64,000 nt of DNA from Flexivirga endophytica (GTDB lineage: Bacteria; Actinomycetota; Actinomycetes; Actinomycetales; Dermatophilaceae). Where the stretch lies: contig NZ_BMHI01000006.1 of NCBI RefSeq assembly GCF_014640635.1, positions 248,001 to 312,000 on the forward strand, written 5' to 3'. The notes under the pieces were generated by a model. It ran no database searches. It saw nothing but the letters and a program-made list of their open reading frames with translations, and was not told where the DNA came from. The translations under genes were made by a program, and so were the position numbers. Each line of letters opens with the position of its first letter. Positions within the stretch are counted from its first letter, which is position 1. Below are positions 6,870-15,483 of the stretch, piece after piece.

Positions 6870-8627
6870 ATGCATTTCGTCGGTGTCGACCTCGCCTGGG
6901 GTACCAGGAATCCCTCCGGAGTCGCCGTGCTCGACGACGCGGGAGCGCTGTGTCACGCGAGCGCCGTACGCACCGATGACGAGATCTTCGCGGCGGTTCG
7001 CGCCGCGGCGCCGGCCGACTGTGTGGTCGGCATCGATGCCCCGCTGATCGTCAGGAACGCCAAGGGGAGCCGTCCGGCGGAACGGGCGCTGGGCCGCGAC
7101 TTCGCGGCATACGAGGCGGGCGCCCATCCGACCAACACGGGCAACGCCGCGTTCACCGACGGCACGCGTGGCGGCCGGATCGCCGAGCGGTTGGACCTCG
7201 ACATGGATCCCGAATCGCGTCGTCGCCGGCGAGCGGTGGAGGTCTACCCGCACCCGGCCACCGTTGCGCTGTTCCGCCTTGGGCAGAGTCTGAAATACAA
7301 GAACAAGCCGGGCCGGTCGGTCGATCAGCTGCAGGGCGAGTTGCTCACATTGATCCGGCTGCTGGAGTCGTTGGAGACCGCGAAGCCGGTCCTGCGGCTG
7401 AAGCAGAGCGAGCACTGGCAGCGGCTGGTCGAGATCGTGGCGCAGGCGACCCGCAAGGCGCAGCTGCGGCAGGCGGAGGACCCGATCGACGCGGTCATCT
7501 GTGCGTATGTCGCCCTCCTGGCGCACCGTGACCCCGACCGCCTGACCACATATGGCGATTTCGCGACGGGTTACATCGTCACGCCCACGCTCCCGGCGGA
7601 TCTGCGACCGTCCCGGCAGTCGCCGAAGCAGCAGAGCCGGGCCGCGGTGGTCAGTGCCGCGCGGCGGGAGTATGCCGTGCAGTTCCCGCGGATCGAGCGA
7701 GCCGCGGATGACGCGGTCGAGCTGATCGCGGGGGTCCTCGATGACGCCGGACTCAACTACCTGACGGTGGACGGCCGGGCCAAGACGGTGGCGTCCTTCG
7801 CGGAGAAAGCGGCCCGCGAGGTCGACGGCGAGCCGCTGTACGTCGACCCGATGCGCGAGATCGGCGACACCATCGGGGTCCGCGTGATCACCTACGTGCG
7901 GCGTGACGTCGACGCGGTCGTGCAGTTGCTAGGGGCCGAGACCGAGGTGCTCGACGACCGGGACCTCGGAGTCGAGACGGCCAGCGAGGGCCGCTTCGGC
8001 TATGCGAGCAGGCACCTGCAGGTGCGGATCCACGACGAGGACCGGGCCGAGCATCCGGAGTTGGCCGACCGGCTGATCCAGGTCCAGATCCGGACGGTGC
8101 TGCAACACGCCTGGGCGGAGTTCGAGCACGACATCCGCTACAAGGGCAGCATCCCGGCGCAGCAGCGCCCCGACTTCGACCGGCGCTTCACGCTCGCGGC
8201 CGGACTGCTGGAGCTCGCCGACGATGAGTTCTCCACCATTCGCGACAAGCTGCGTTCCGGCGTCGCAGGAGCGGTGCCGAGCGGCCTGGGCGCGGACCGG
8301 ATCTCGTCACGGGAGCTGGCCGCCTACCTAGCGGGGCAGTATGCCGATGCGGCCTGGTCCCGAGCGGACCACTATGCGTGGATGGCCGGACTGGTGCACG
8401 AGCTCGGCATCGAGTCACTGGCGCAGCTGGCCGAGATGTTGCGCACCGTCGACTCCGACGAGATCGACGAGCGGATGGCCTACCGCACGCCGCCGGGCGC
8501 GGTGCGCCGACTCGACGACGCGCTCCTCTACCGCTTCGGTGCGGAATATGTCGCCCTCGAAGGCAACGCGCACCGCGTCGAGCGGCTGGAGTCGCGGCTG
8601 GCGAAACTGCGCGGCGAGTCCGTCTGA
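6870..8627 (+). CDS. DUF429 - RelA/SpoT synthetase-domain fusion protein
   Basis: A 585-residue protein made of two domains. Residues 1 to about 235 are a DUF429 (predicted RNase H-like) domain: HFVGVDLAWGTRNPSG, VVGIDAPLIV, RAVEVYPHPATVALF and EDPIDAVICAYVALL. Residues about 265-585 are a RelA/SpoT nucleotidyltransferase domain with helical C-terminal part: VASFAEKAAREVDG, GVRVITYV, EGRFGYASRHLQVR and VQIRTVLQHAWAEFEHDIRYKG. This domain makes alarmones such as (p)ppGpp in the family. The glutamate usual in the ExQxRT motif is Q404 here, which may be a subfamily trait or a loss of activity. There is no HD hydrolase domain. The ATG at 6870 gives the DUF429 start. Confidence 0.8.
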   Translation: MHFVGVDLAWGTRNPSGVAVLDDAGALCHASAVRTDDEIFAAVRAAAPADCVVGIDAPLIVRNAKGSRPAERALGRDFAAYEAGAHPTNTGNAAFTDGTRGGRIAERLDLDMDPESRRRRRAVEVYPHPATVALFRLGQSLKYKNKPGRSVDQLQGELLTLIRLLESLETAKPVLRLKQSEHWQRLVEIVAQATRKAQLRQAEDPIDAVICAYVALLAHRDPDRLTTYGDFATGYIVTPTLPADLRPSRQSPKQQSRAAVVSAARREYAVQFPRIERAADDAVELIAGVLDDAGLNYLTVDGRAKTVASFAEKAAREVDGEPLYVDPMREIGDTIGVRVITYVRRDVDAVVQLLGAETEVLDDRDLGVETASEGRFGYASRHLQVRIHDEDRAEHPELADRLIQVQIRTVLQHAWAEFEHDIRYKGSIPAQQRPDFDRRFTLAAGLLELADDEFSTIRDKLRSGVAGAVPSGLGADRISSRELAAYLAGQYADAAWSRADHYAWMAGLVHELGIESLAQLAEMLRTVDSDEIDERMAYRTPPGAVRRLDDALLYRFGAEYVALEGNAHRVERLESRLAKLRGESV

Positions 8628-8644
8628 CTCGCAGCGCGAGAGGG

Positions 8645-8705
8645 CGGATTCGCCTGCCGCAGTGAGTCTTTCGAGGAATGTCGACGGTTCGTCCGGCTTC
8701 GTCGA
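8645..8705 (-). pseudogene. Fossil 3' end of an SRPBCC gene
   Basis: By hand alignment 8645-8705 matches 11243-11303, the 3' end of the intact SRPBCC gene, at 49 of 61 bases in the same orientation. On the minus strand it still reads ESTKPDEPSTFLERLTAAGES, compared with RSTTPDKLSASLEKLAATVES in the intact protein. The original stop position is lost and no upstream part remains recognisable. The remnant sits in the 180-bp gap before the ATPase gene. Confidence 0.6.
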
Positions 8706-8806
8706 CTCGCGGGCCGGAAGCTCACGGTGAGCGTCACCGGCTGACGGACCGAGCGCCGTTCTCCGGACCGCATCCGTCGCGAGTCGACGGGTGCCATCAT
8801 CGGTCA

Positions 8807-10876
8807 ATGGCGAGCAAGATCGCAGCGATGTTCGCTGCGTCCCGGCACGCAGCCCTGGTCGGCAGGGCGCGTGAACGTGACGAGCTGCGTCGTTTCCTGC
8901 AGGACCCCGAGCAGGTGCTGCTGTATCTGCACGGCCCGGGTGGGGTCGGCAAGACGACGCTCCTGCAGTTCACCGCGGACACCGCGGCACAGAGCGGCCG
9001 CTCGACGGTGTGGGTCGACTGCGCGGTGACCGGGCCCAACGCGGAGCGATTCACCGATGCGGTTCGAGCCCGTGTCGACGAGTCGGACAGCGGTCCCGAT
9101 CTCGCCGACCCCGTGCTGCTCGTGATCGACAGGTTCGAGGTGGCCGGACCGCTGGTCGGTTGGTTGTGGCGTTCCTTCATCCCGACGTTGCCGGATGGGT
9201 CGCAAGTAGTGGTCGCCGGCCGGGACCGGACTCCACACGACTGGGCGGCTGATCCGGCGTTTCGCCGACACGCACACGTGCTGCCGGTGCGGAATCTGGC
9301 ACCCGATGATGCGGCGTCGCTGGCTCGGGCGTGCGGCATCGACACATCCGGCGACGTCGCCGATGTGGTGACCGCCACTTACGGACACCCGCTGGCGATC
9401 GTCATCGCCAGTGAGTTCGCCACTGGTGCGACCGGCGCTTCGAGCGACTCCGGTCGTGGCGTCCTGTGGAATCACCCGGACGTCGCAGCCCGCTTCCTCG
9501 GCCGGTTCCTCGACGATGACGCGACGGCGTTGCAACGAGCGGCGTTGCACGTGTGTGGTCATGCCCGGCGTGTCGACCGCGCGATGTTGCGGGAGGTGCT
9601 GCACGTCGACAACGTGGCGGCTGACGAGTTGCTCGCGTGGCTGCGCGCGCGTCCCTACACCGAGTCATGGCCGGACGGGCTGAGAGTGCATGACGTCGTA
9701 CGCGACGCGCTGGACCGCGATCTCAGGTGGCGCGACCGCGCGGAGTTCGAGCGGCTGCACGCTGACATCCGGGCGACGGTGGTCGCCCGGATGCGGTCGG
9801 CCACCTCGGACCTCGAGCGGGACCACGCAACGATGGACCTGCTCTATCTCAGTCGTGGTGACCCGGCAGCGCGACAGGTCTACAGCCTCGACCAGGCCGG
9901 AGCGGCGTCCCGGACGATGCGGGTGGACGACGTCGACGATCGCGAGTGGGTGGTGCGAGCCTTCGAAGGCGACGCGGCCGCGGACCGAGTTCGATACTGG
10001 GTCGACCAGCAGCCGGAGGCGGTCACCGTGTTCGAGGACGCGCTCGGACGTCGTACCGGGGCGATGATCGTCGCACGAGTGGATCGGGCCGGACGCGACG
10101 TCGGCAGCCACGACCCGGTCACCGGCTGGGCGTTGGCGCAACTCGCCCAGCGCCGGCCACCGGAGCCCGGCGAGGTCGTGCTGCACAACATGGCGATCGA
10201 CGCCGAGGTCCCGGGCCGACTCGGGCGGGTGGCGGATCAGACCTCGGAGGTGACGACGCGTTCCTGGCGGGTGCCCCGCTTGGGCTGGAATCTGTTCTCG
10301 ACGAGCCTCGAGGACTCGTGGGCGCCGAAGTGGACGTTCATGGGCTTCGAACAGCTGGGTCACGTCGAGAGCAACGGTGTGCCGGTGGCCGTGTGGGCTC
10401 GTGACTTCGGCCGGAGCGGGTATGACGAGTGGTTCGACTGGATCGGGACGCGGGAACTCACCGGGGGAGCGGCGTCACCGCCGAGTGTGACCACATCGGT
10501 TGCGTTGTCGAGAGCCGACTTCGAGGATGCCGTGCGGCAACTCTTCAAGGACCTGGGTGATCCGGTGCGGGTGCGCAGCAACCCGTTGACTGAGTCCCAT
10601 CTGGTTCCCGTCGGCGACGACGCCGTCGAGGTCCTCTCCGGCCGAGTCCGGCAGGCTCTGGATCGCCTCGCGGGTATGCCGCGGATGGATATCGCCACCC
10701 GGGCGATCGAACGCACCTACCTTCGGCCGGCCGCCTCCCACGAGAAGGCGGCGGAAGTCGTCGGCGTGCCCTTCAGCACCTACCGGCGGCACCTGGCCAA
10801 GGGTCTCGATCAGGTGGTGGAGCTGCTGTGGGACTGGGAGTTGCACGGTCCGCCGGTGTCGCCCGATCCCACGTGA
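8807..10876 (+). CDS. P-loop ATPase with C-terminal helix-turn-helix-like region
   Basis: A 689-residue protein of unknown target. The N-terminal AAA_16-type domain has LVGRARERDELRRFL and Walker A GPGGVGKT (residues 43-50), with Walker B in DPVLLVIDRFEVAG. The middle third is helical, then a domain with paired glycine and tryptophan-rich stretches (GFEQLGHVESNGVPVAVWARDF) that I cannot name. The C-terminus ends HEKAAEVVGVPFSTYRRHLAKGLDQVVELLW, which reads like a helix-turn-helix. This layout resembles STAND-like regulatory ATPases. The next gene is a small membrane protein. Both lie between a fossil and an intact SRPBCC 3' end. Confidence 0.7.
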   Translation: MASKIAAMFAASRHAALVGRARERDELRRFLQDPEQVLLYLHGPGGVGKTTLLQFTADTAAQSGRSTVWVDCAVTGPNAERFTDAVRARVDESDSGPDLADPVLLVIDRFEVAGPLVGWLWRSFIPTLPDGSQVVVAGRDRTPHDWAADPAFRRHAHVLPVRNLAPDDAASLARACGIDTSGDVADVVTATYGHPLAIVIASEFATGATGASSDSGRGVLWNHPDVAARFLGRFLDDDATALQRAALHVCGHARRVDRAMLREVLHVDNVAADELLAWLRARPYTESWPDGLRVHDVVRDALDRDLRWRDRAEFERLHADIRATVVARMRSATSDLERDHATMDLLYLSRGDPAARQVYSLDQAGAASRTMRVDDVDDREWVVRAFEGDAAADRVRYWVDQQPEAVTVFEDALGRRTGAMIVARVDRAGRDVGSHDPVTGWALAQLAQRRPPEPGEVVLHNMAIDAEVPGRLGRVADQTSEVTTRSWRVPRLGWNLFSTSLEDSWAPKWTFMGFEQLGHVESNGVPVAVWARDFGRSGYDEWFDWIGTRELTGGAASPPSVTTSVALSRADFEDAVRQLFKDLGDPVRVRSNPLTESHLVPVGDDAVEVLSGRVRQALDRLAGMPRMDIATRAIERTYLRPAASHEKAAEVVGVPFSTYRRHLAKGLDQVVELLWDWELHGPPVSPDPT

Positions 10877-11016
10877 ACCGAGCGGGTCTCGGACGCTGTG
10901 CAGCAGCGCCGTCCGTGCAGAAGTGAGCAGGTATTGGGCCGGAAGTGACCTGGTGAGTGAGCAGCCTTCGGGATGACAGTGGGCCTATCGGAAAACGAGT
11001 CGTCAAGGAGCCCGCC

Positions 11017-11205
11017 ATGGAAAACATCTCGACCTTCGTCTGGTCCTACTTCGCGATCGCGGGTCTCGGCATCGTCGCCCTCGCCGCAGTCCTGGTGACG
11101 TGGTCGGTGCAATACGTGATGGCCACGCGCTCCGAGGCGACGCGCACCACGATGCGCCGGCGGCCGGTGGTCGTCCACCACCGTCATTTCGCCCTGCATC
11201 ACTGA
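11017..11205 (+). CDS. Small single-pass membrane protein
   Basis: A 62-residue protein with one transmembrane helix (about residues 8-31, VWSYFAIAGLGIVALAAVLV) and a basic, histidine-rich cytoplasmic or extracellular tail ending RRPVVVHHRHFALHH. A good AAGGAG precedes the ATG at 11017. I do not recognise the family. It follows the ATPase gene by 140 bp in the same direction and may be its membrane partner, but that is inference. Confidence 0.6.
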   Translation: MENISTFVWSYFAIAGLGIVALAAVLVTWSVQYVMATRSEATRTTMRRRPVVVHHRHFALHH

Positions 11206-11211
11206 CGGGGC

Positions 11212-11249
11212 GAATCCGCCTGACGGGGATACCCCCGTCAGACGGATTC
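11212..11249. terminator. Bidirectional terminator
   Basis: GAATCCGcCTGACGGGG (11212-11228) pairs with CCCCGTCAGaCGGATTC (11233-11249). It sits between two convergent genes and overlaps the last codons of the SRPBCC gene at 11238, so it can end transcription from both sides. Confidence 0.75.
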
Positions 11250-11693
11250 TACTGTGGCAGCGAGCTTTTCGAGGGATGCCGACAGTTTGTCCGGCGTCGT
11301 CGAACGGGCCCGCTCCACGCGCTTGGCGTCGTGCAGCTGCGACCAGTCGTAGGTGTGGGTGACGAGGGTGCGGCTCTCGTCGACCTGCTCCAACTCCCAC
11401 CGCCACAGGTGACCGGCCGGCGGCTGACCTTCGTTGCTGGGGCACCACGCGATGCGGCGGCCCTCTTCGAACTCCACGACCAGGTTGTCGCGGATGGAGT
11501 CATTGGTCAGTCGGGTCCGGAAGATCTCGCCGACGCCGTGGACGCGTTGCCCGGGTGCCGCCTCGGCAAGGTTGTCGTTGCCGTCCCACGCCGGCTGCCG
11601 ACTCGGGTCCGCGATCACCTCGAAGATCGTCGGTGCCGGTGCGGCCATCTCCAAGGTTGCGCTGACGACCTTGGTCTCCTCCGTTGCTGTCAT
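11238..11693 (-). CDS. SRPBCC family protein (polyketide cyclase-like)
   Basis: A 151-residue START/Bet v1-like fold protein that would hold a small hydrophobic ligand in the cytoplasm. It starts with the usual acidic strand (VVSATLEMAAPAPTIFEVIADPSRQPAWDG) and ends with the long C-terminal helix LSASLEKLAATVES. Typical motifs are GHLWRWELEQ and THTYDWSQL. The ligand is unknown. A degraded second copy of its 3' end lies at 8645-8705. Confidence 0.8.
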   Translation of the reverse strand: MTATEETKVVSATLEMAAPAPTIFEVIADPSRQPAWDGNDNLAEAAPGQRVHGVGEIFRTRLTNDSIRDNLVVEFEEGRRIAWCPSNEGQPPAGHLWRWELEQVDESRTLVTHTYDWSQLHDAKRVERARSTTPDKLSASLEKLAATVESV

Positions 11694-11733
11694 GACTCCA
11701 TCCTGGCAGCCGGAGCGGGGTCAGTGCTCGGTG

Positions 11734-13542
11734 TCAGTGCTCGGTATCAAGGGTGATCGCCTCCCCGGAGACGGTGTCGGCGGCGCCGCCTGCGGACGAC
11801 TGCCCGGTGACGGTCAGCCGCGGCACGTAACCGCTTGCCGTGACGTCCGCGTCGGTGACCCTGTGCTTGCCGTACCGGCAGGTGTATGACGCGCCCGCCG
11901 CGAGCGACGAGAAGTGGCACCGGGCGAGACCGTCCTGGTTGCCGGTCACGGTCACATCGGTCAGTGTCGTGTTGCCGGTGTTGGTGATCCGGGTGGAGTA
12001 GGTCGCGACGTCGCCGACGATGCCCGCCGGGCCGCCGGCGTCGAGGTGGTCCAGGTAGGGCTCGATCCGCACGGCCGGTGTCGCGGGCGCCCGGTCGTTC
12101 GCAGCGACGTCGACGGTCACCATCGTGTCCGAGGTGCGGCCGGCGGCGGCATACCGCACGGCGAACCGGTGATCGCCCGGCGCCGCGGCGAGTGCCGTGC
12201 TGACGGGGACGTCGACGGTGGTGCTGTCATGTGCCGCGATGCCGGGCACGCGCACTTCCGGCGCGTGCCAGCCGTCGGGTGCGCTCGGCTGCAGGACTCC
12301 GGAGCCGAGCGCGTGGCCGGTCTGATTGGTGATCGTCAACGGGACGGTCTGCGTGTCGCCGGCCGTGATGGTCGTCGACGGCGCGCTGATCGGCGCACAG
12401 AGCGTTTTCATACCCTTCAACGAGAACGACGTGTAGGTCATGTGCCGGTAGCCGTCTCGTTCGTAGAAGAGACCGACCTCGTCCGAGGTCACCATCGTCA
12501 GCGTCGAGTATGCCGAGCTGTCCTTGTCGATCACCTTGGACGCGGCCCACGTCTTGCCGTCGTCGCAGGAGAGCCGGACGGTCTCGTTGCGCCGGATCGT
12601 TGGGTCGTCGTTGTTGGCGGACAGCAGCAGGTGTGAGGCCGGGTCGCTCGCAGGTGCGTCCGGGGCGACGCGGATGACGGCCCCGTTGTCGCCCGGGTCG
12701 ACCAGGGTCGGGTCGGCGACCGGCCGGGAGTAGGTCTCGCCGCCGTCGTGCGAGATCGCCACCAGCCGGCGCGGTGCGGAGCGGACATTGAGCATGACCG
12801 AGCCGTCGGCCAGTTGCACCGTCTTGTTCTCGTCCATGCCGGGGCCGACCGGCTTGCCCATGTGCCAGGTCTCGCCGTGGTCGTCGCTGTAAGCGCTCGC
12901 GGCGTAGTTCTGCCCGTTGATCCGGATGCAGTACTGCTGGAGCAGTCGGCCGGCATACGGGCCGGTGGTCAGCTGGATGCCCTGGCCGGACGAGGCGAAC
13001 ATCCCGCCCCACGACGGGTCCTTGATCTGCGGGGTGATGCGGCGGGAATGCCACGTCACGCCGTCGTCGTCGGAATAGCTGTAGTCGGCCTGCAGCACAT
13101 TCGGGTCGGTCGGGTCGGTGCCGGTGGTGGAGCCGATGAATCCCTGGTTCATGCCGGCGGCGTAGAACAGGAAGATCCGCCCGGTGTCCTTGTCGACCAG
13201 CAGGCTCGGGTCGCCGTAGCCGTGCGGTGCCGGATCCTGGCGGACGACCTGCTGCTTCTGCCAGGTCTTCCCACCGTCGGTGCTGCGCCGGATGATCATC
13301 GCGATGTTGCTGGGCAGGTCGGCCATGGTCGGGCGGGCGTCGTATGCCGCGATCAGCGTGCCCTCCGTGGTCTTGGTCAGCGCGGGGATGCGGTACTGCG
13401 GGAAGCCGTTGGTGCCACGCGTCGCCAGCGTGATCGACGGGTCACCGGGTGGCGCGGCGGCGGCTGCGCCGGGGAGTGCGGTGACGACCAGTAGGGCGCC
13501 GGCGCCGACTGCGAGGAATGCGTTGGTCAGGGGAGTACGCAT
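11734..13542 (-). CDS. nanH: Secreted exo-alpha-sialidase (GH33)
   Basis: An enzyme that releases terminal sialic acids from glycans outside the cell. The 602-residue protein has a signal peptide (about residues 1-30, ending AAAAAP) and a six-blade beta-propeller (about 35-370) with the FRIP-like motif YRIPAL. It has several Asp boxes: STDGGKTW, SDDDGVTW, SDDHGETW and SHDGGETY. The C-terminal region (about 385-600) contains two beta-sandwich repeats of the kind that bind carbohydrate or act as spacers. The ATG at 13542 is preferred because GTCGAAAGGA supplies a ribosome binding site. An operator palindrome lies just 20 bp upstream, so the sialic acid repressor probably controls this gene. Confidence 0.9.
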   Translation of the reverse strand: MRTPLTNAFLAVGAGALLVVTALPGAAAAAPPGDPSITLATRGTNGFPQYRIPALTKTTEGTLIAAYDARPTMADLPSNIAMIIRRSTDGGKTWQKQQVVRQDPAPHGYGDPSLLVDKDTGRIFLFYAAGMNQGFIGSTTGTDPTDPNVLQADYSYSDDDGVTWHSRRITPQIKDPSWGGMFASSGQGIQLTTGPYAGRLLQQYCIRINGQNYAASAYSDDHGETWHMGKPVGPGMDENKTVQLADGSVMLNVRSAPRRLVAISHDGGETYSRPVADPTLVDPGDNGAVIRVAPDAPASDPASHLLLSANNDDPTIRRNETVRLSCDDGKTWAASKVIDKDSSAYSTLTMVTSDEVGLFYERDGYRHMTYTSFSLKGMKTLCAPISAPSTTITAGDTQTVPLTITNQTGHALGSGVLQPSAPDGWHAPEVRVPGIAAHDSTTVDVPVSTALAAAPGDHRFAVRYAAAGRTSDTMVTVDVAANDRAPATPAVRIEPYLDHLDAGGPAGIVGDVATYSTRITNTGNTTLTDVTVTGNQDGLARCHFSSLAAGASYTCRYGKHRVTDADVTASGYVPRLTVTGQSSAGGAADTVSGEAITLDTEH

Positions 13543-13562
13543 GGGAGAGGTCCTTTCGACAT

Positions 13563-13580
13563 ACATCAGACGTCTGATGT
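13563..13580. promoter_or_regulatory. Operator palindrome upstream of the sialidase gene
   Basis: ACATCAGACGTCTGATGT is a perfect 18-bp palindrome, 20 bp upstream of the sialidase start. The identical 18-mer occurs at 15420-15437, between the GntR regulator gene and the transporter operon. It has the shape expected of a FadR-subfamily GntR operator. The neighbouring GntR protein is the obvious binder. Confidence 0.85.
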
Positions 13581-13662
13581 CTATGGACCGTAGTGGCGCC
13601 GCGCCGTGCTGTGTGGGTTACGCGCCACCGGATCGATCCGGCGGGCGAGGTCCTTCGGTCGG

Positions 13663-14631
13663 TCAGCTCCAGAGGCGCTGCAACCACTCGATGGCGGCGA
13701 TCTGGTCGTCCGCCTCGCCGGCCTCGTGATTGTTGTAGGGGTGGACGTCGACTTCCTTGGGCCCTGCGTAGTGGTTGTAGACGCCGAAGCCGCCGGACGG
13801 TGGGCAGATGGTGTCCATCAGTGCGATCGAGAACTTCGCGGGCGCCGTGGCGTGCGCGGCCATCGTGATGCCGTCGACGTAATCCATTGTGCGCAAAGCG
13901 CGTTCGGCCTCGGAGCGATGCGTTCCGAGGTATGCGATCAGCTCGTAGTAGGGGCGCTCGTCGGTGATGCGGACGGCGCGGCGGACATCGGCGAGGAAGG
14001 GCACGCCGACGATCGACGCCCGCACCATCTCACCCGCCAAGGCGGTGGCTGCCAGCGCGATCGCGCCGCCCTGACTGGCTCCGGAGACGGCCAACCGTTG
14101 CGGGTCGGTGCCTTCGAGGTCGAGCGCTGCCTCGATGGCGCGCACCGCATCGGTGAACACCCGCCGGTAGAAGTAGTCGTGCGGGTCGAGGATGCCCTGT
14201 GTCAGGAACCCCTCGACGTATGGCGAGTTGCTGCCGGCCGGGTCGCCGGTGCTGCCGGCGCGGCGGGCGCGTGCCCCCTGGCCGCGGGTGTCCATGACCA
14301 GGATCGCGAACCCCGCGGCCGGCCATGCGAGCCAGTCCAGGGGAGTGCCGCGCCCGTCGCCATACCCGAGGAACTGCACGACGGTGCCTCGGACGGGGCC
14401 GGTGGGCCGGATGTGCCAGGCACCCACGCGGTGTCCGCCGAAGCCGGCGAACGACACGTCCTGGGTGATGACATTCGGCAGGTATGCCGCGGCCCTTCGG
14501 GCTTCGATCGCGAGATCGTGCTCGCGCGCACCGGCGAGGGTGTCGTCCCAGAAGGACTGCCAGTCCTGCGGTTCGCGCCGTTCGGGCAGGTAGCTCTCCA
14601 GCCGCTCGAGCGGGAGATCGAATTCAGGCAC
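13663..14631 (-). CDS. Acetylxylan esterase / cephalosporin-C deacetylase family esterase
   Basis: A 322-residue alpha/beta hydrolase of the AXE1 family, which removes acetyl groups from sugars. It contains GTVVQFLGYGDGRG, the VMDTRGQGAR motif typical of this family, the nucleophile serine in VSGASQGG, and a late histidine near PYNNHEAGE. It has no signal peptide, so it acts inside the cell. Its GTG start at 14631 overlaps the stop of the GntR gene by 8 bp, so both share one transcript. In a sialic acid locus a likely job is deacetylation of imported O-acetyl-sialic acids, but that is inference. Confidence 0.82.
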   Translation of the reverse strand: MPEFDLPLERLESYLPERREPQDWQSFWDDTLAGAREHDLAIEARRAAAYLPNVITQDVSFAGFGGHRVGAWHIRPTGPVRGTVVQFLGYGDGRGTPLDWLAWPAAGFAILVMDTRGQGARARRAGSTGDPAGSNSPYVEGFLTQGILDPHDYFYRRVFTDAVRAIEAALDLEGTDPQRLAVSGASQGGAIALAATALAGEMVRASIVGVPFLADVRRAVRITDERPYYELIAYLGTHRSEAERALRTMDYVDGITMAAHATAPAKFSIALMDTICPPSGGFGVYNHYAGPKEVDVHPYNNHEAGEADDQIAAIEWLQRLWS

Positions 14632-15376
14632 CCGGGCGCTCCTCGGGCAACGGGTCCGTGTCGGCGGCAAGGGTCGCCAGAGTGCGGATCTGTTCCTTGA
14701 CCGGCGCGTAGTGCTCCTCGATCGCGAGCTGCAGGCGGTCCAGGTCGTGCGCCGCCGCCGCGTCGACGATCTCTACGTGGGCGTGCGCCGTGCGCTGCCA
14801 GTTGCGGTCGCTCACGTCCAGGGTCGTGGCGACGCGAGACTGCACCTCCCAGAAGGCGCCGGTCAACTGCACGACGAGTTCGTTCCCGATGGGCTGGAGC
14901 AGCAAGAGGTGGAAGGCGCGGTCCTGTTCGACATACGGCTTGCCGCGATCGGCGAGGTCGCACATCTGTTGGGCAAGATCGGCGAGCTTCGTGCGCTCGG
15001 TGCTCCCGAGGCCGTCGATGATCATGCCGGCGAAGCCCTGCTCCATCAGCTGCCGGATCGAGACGACGTCGGACAGCACGCGGTAGTCGGTGGTGGTGCC
15101 CAGGAGCGACCGGAAGGCCAGGCTCTCGACCATCGCGCTGAGCGACAGGCTGCCGACGAAGGTGCCGTGGCCGTGGCGGACCTCGACGATGTCGAGGGCG
15201 CTGAGGGTGCGGATCGCCTCACGCACGCTCGAGCGGCTCGCGCCGATGGCATCCATCAGCTCGGGCTCGGTGGGCAGCGGATCGCCGGCACGCAGGCGAC
15301 GATCCAGGATGTAGCTCTTGATCTGTTCCACGACCTGCAATTGCGCGGTTCGTGGTCGTCCATCGCGCTCGCTCAT
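14624..15376 (-). CDS. GntR-family (FadR type) regulator of the sialic acid genes
   Basis: A 250-residue transcription factor. The N-terminal winged helix (about residues 10-78) contains QVVEQIKSYILDRRLRAGD, LPTEPELMDAIGASRSSVREAI and EVRHGHGTFVG. An all-helical FCD ligand domain follows (about 95-230). It faces the transporter operon across a 107-bp gap that holds one copy of the ACATCAGACGTCTGATGT palindrome. The second copy sits before the sialidase gene. The simplest reading is a NanR-like repressor that controls itself, import and sialidase, released by a sialic acid or ManNAc derivative; the inducer is not visible from sequence. Confidence 0.88.
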   Translation of the reverse strand: MSERDGRPRTAQLQVVEQIKSYILDRRLRAGDPLPTEPELMDAIGASRSSVREAIRTLSALDIVEVRHGHGTFVGSLSLSAMVESLAFRSLLGTTTDYRVLSDVVSIRQLMEQGFAGMIIDGLGSTERTKLADLAQQMCDLADRGKPYVEQDRAFHLLLLQPIGNELVVQLTGAFWEVQSRVATTLDVSDRNWQRTAHAHVEIVDAAAAHDLDRLQLAIEEHYAPVKEQIRTLATLAADTDPLPEERPGA

Positions 15377-15419
15377 ACGGCCTCCCTCAAATTCCCTGGC
15401 ACGAAGTTACCGTATCCCA

Positions 15420-15437
15420 ACATCAGACGTCTGATGT
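15420..15437. promoter_or_regulatory. Operator palindrome between the GntR gene and the transporter operon
   Basis: The same ACATCAGACGTCTGATGT palindrome as at 13563-13580. It lies 44 bp upstream of the GntR gene start and 47 bp upstream of the substrate-binding protein start, so it can serve both directions. Confidence 0.87.
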
Positions 15438-15483
15438 CTTGTATGGTCGCTCCCGTTCACCACTTAGCAACCTGGAGGCCGCC

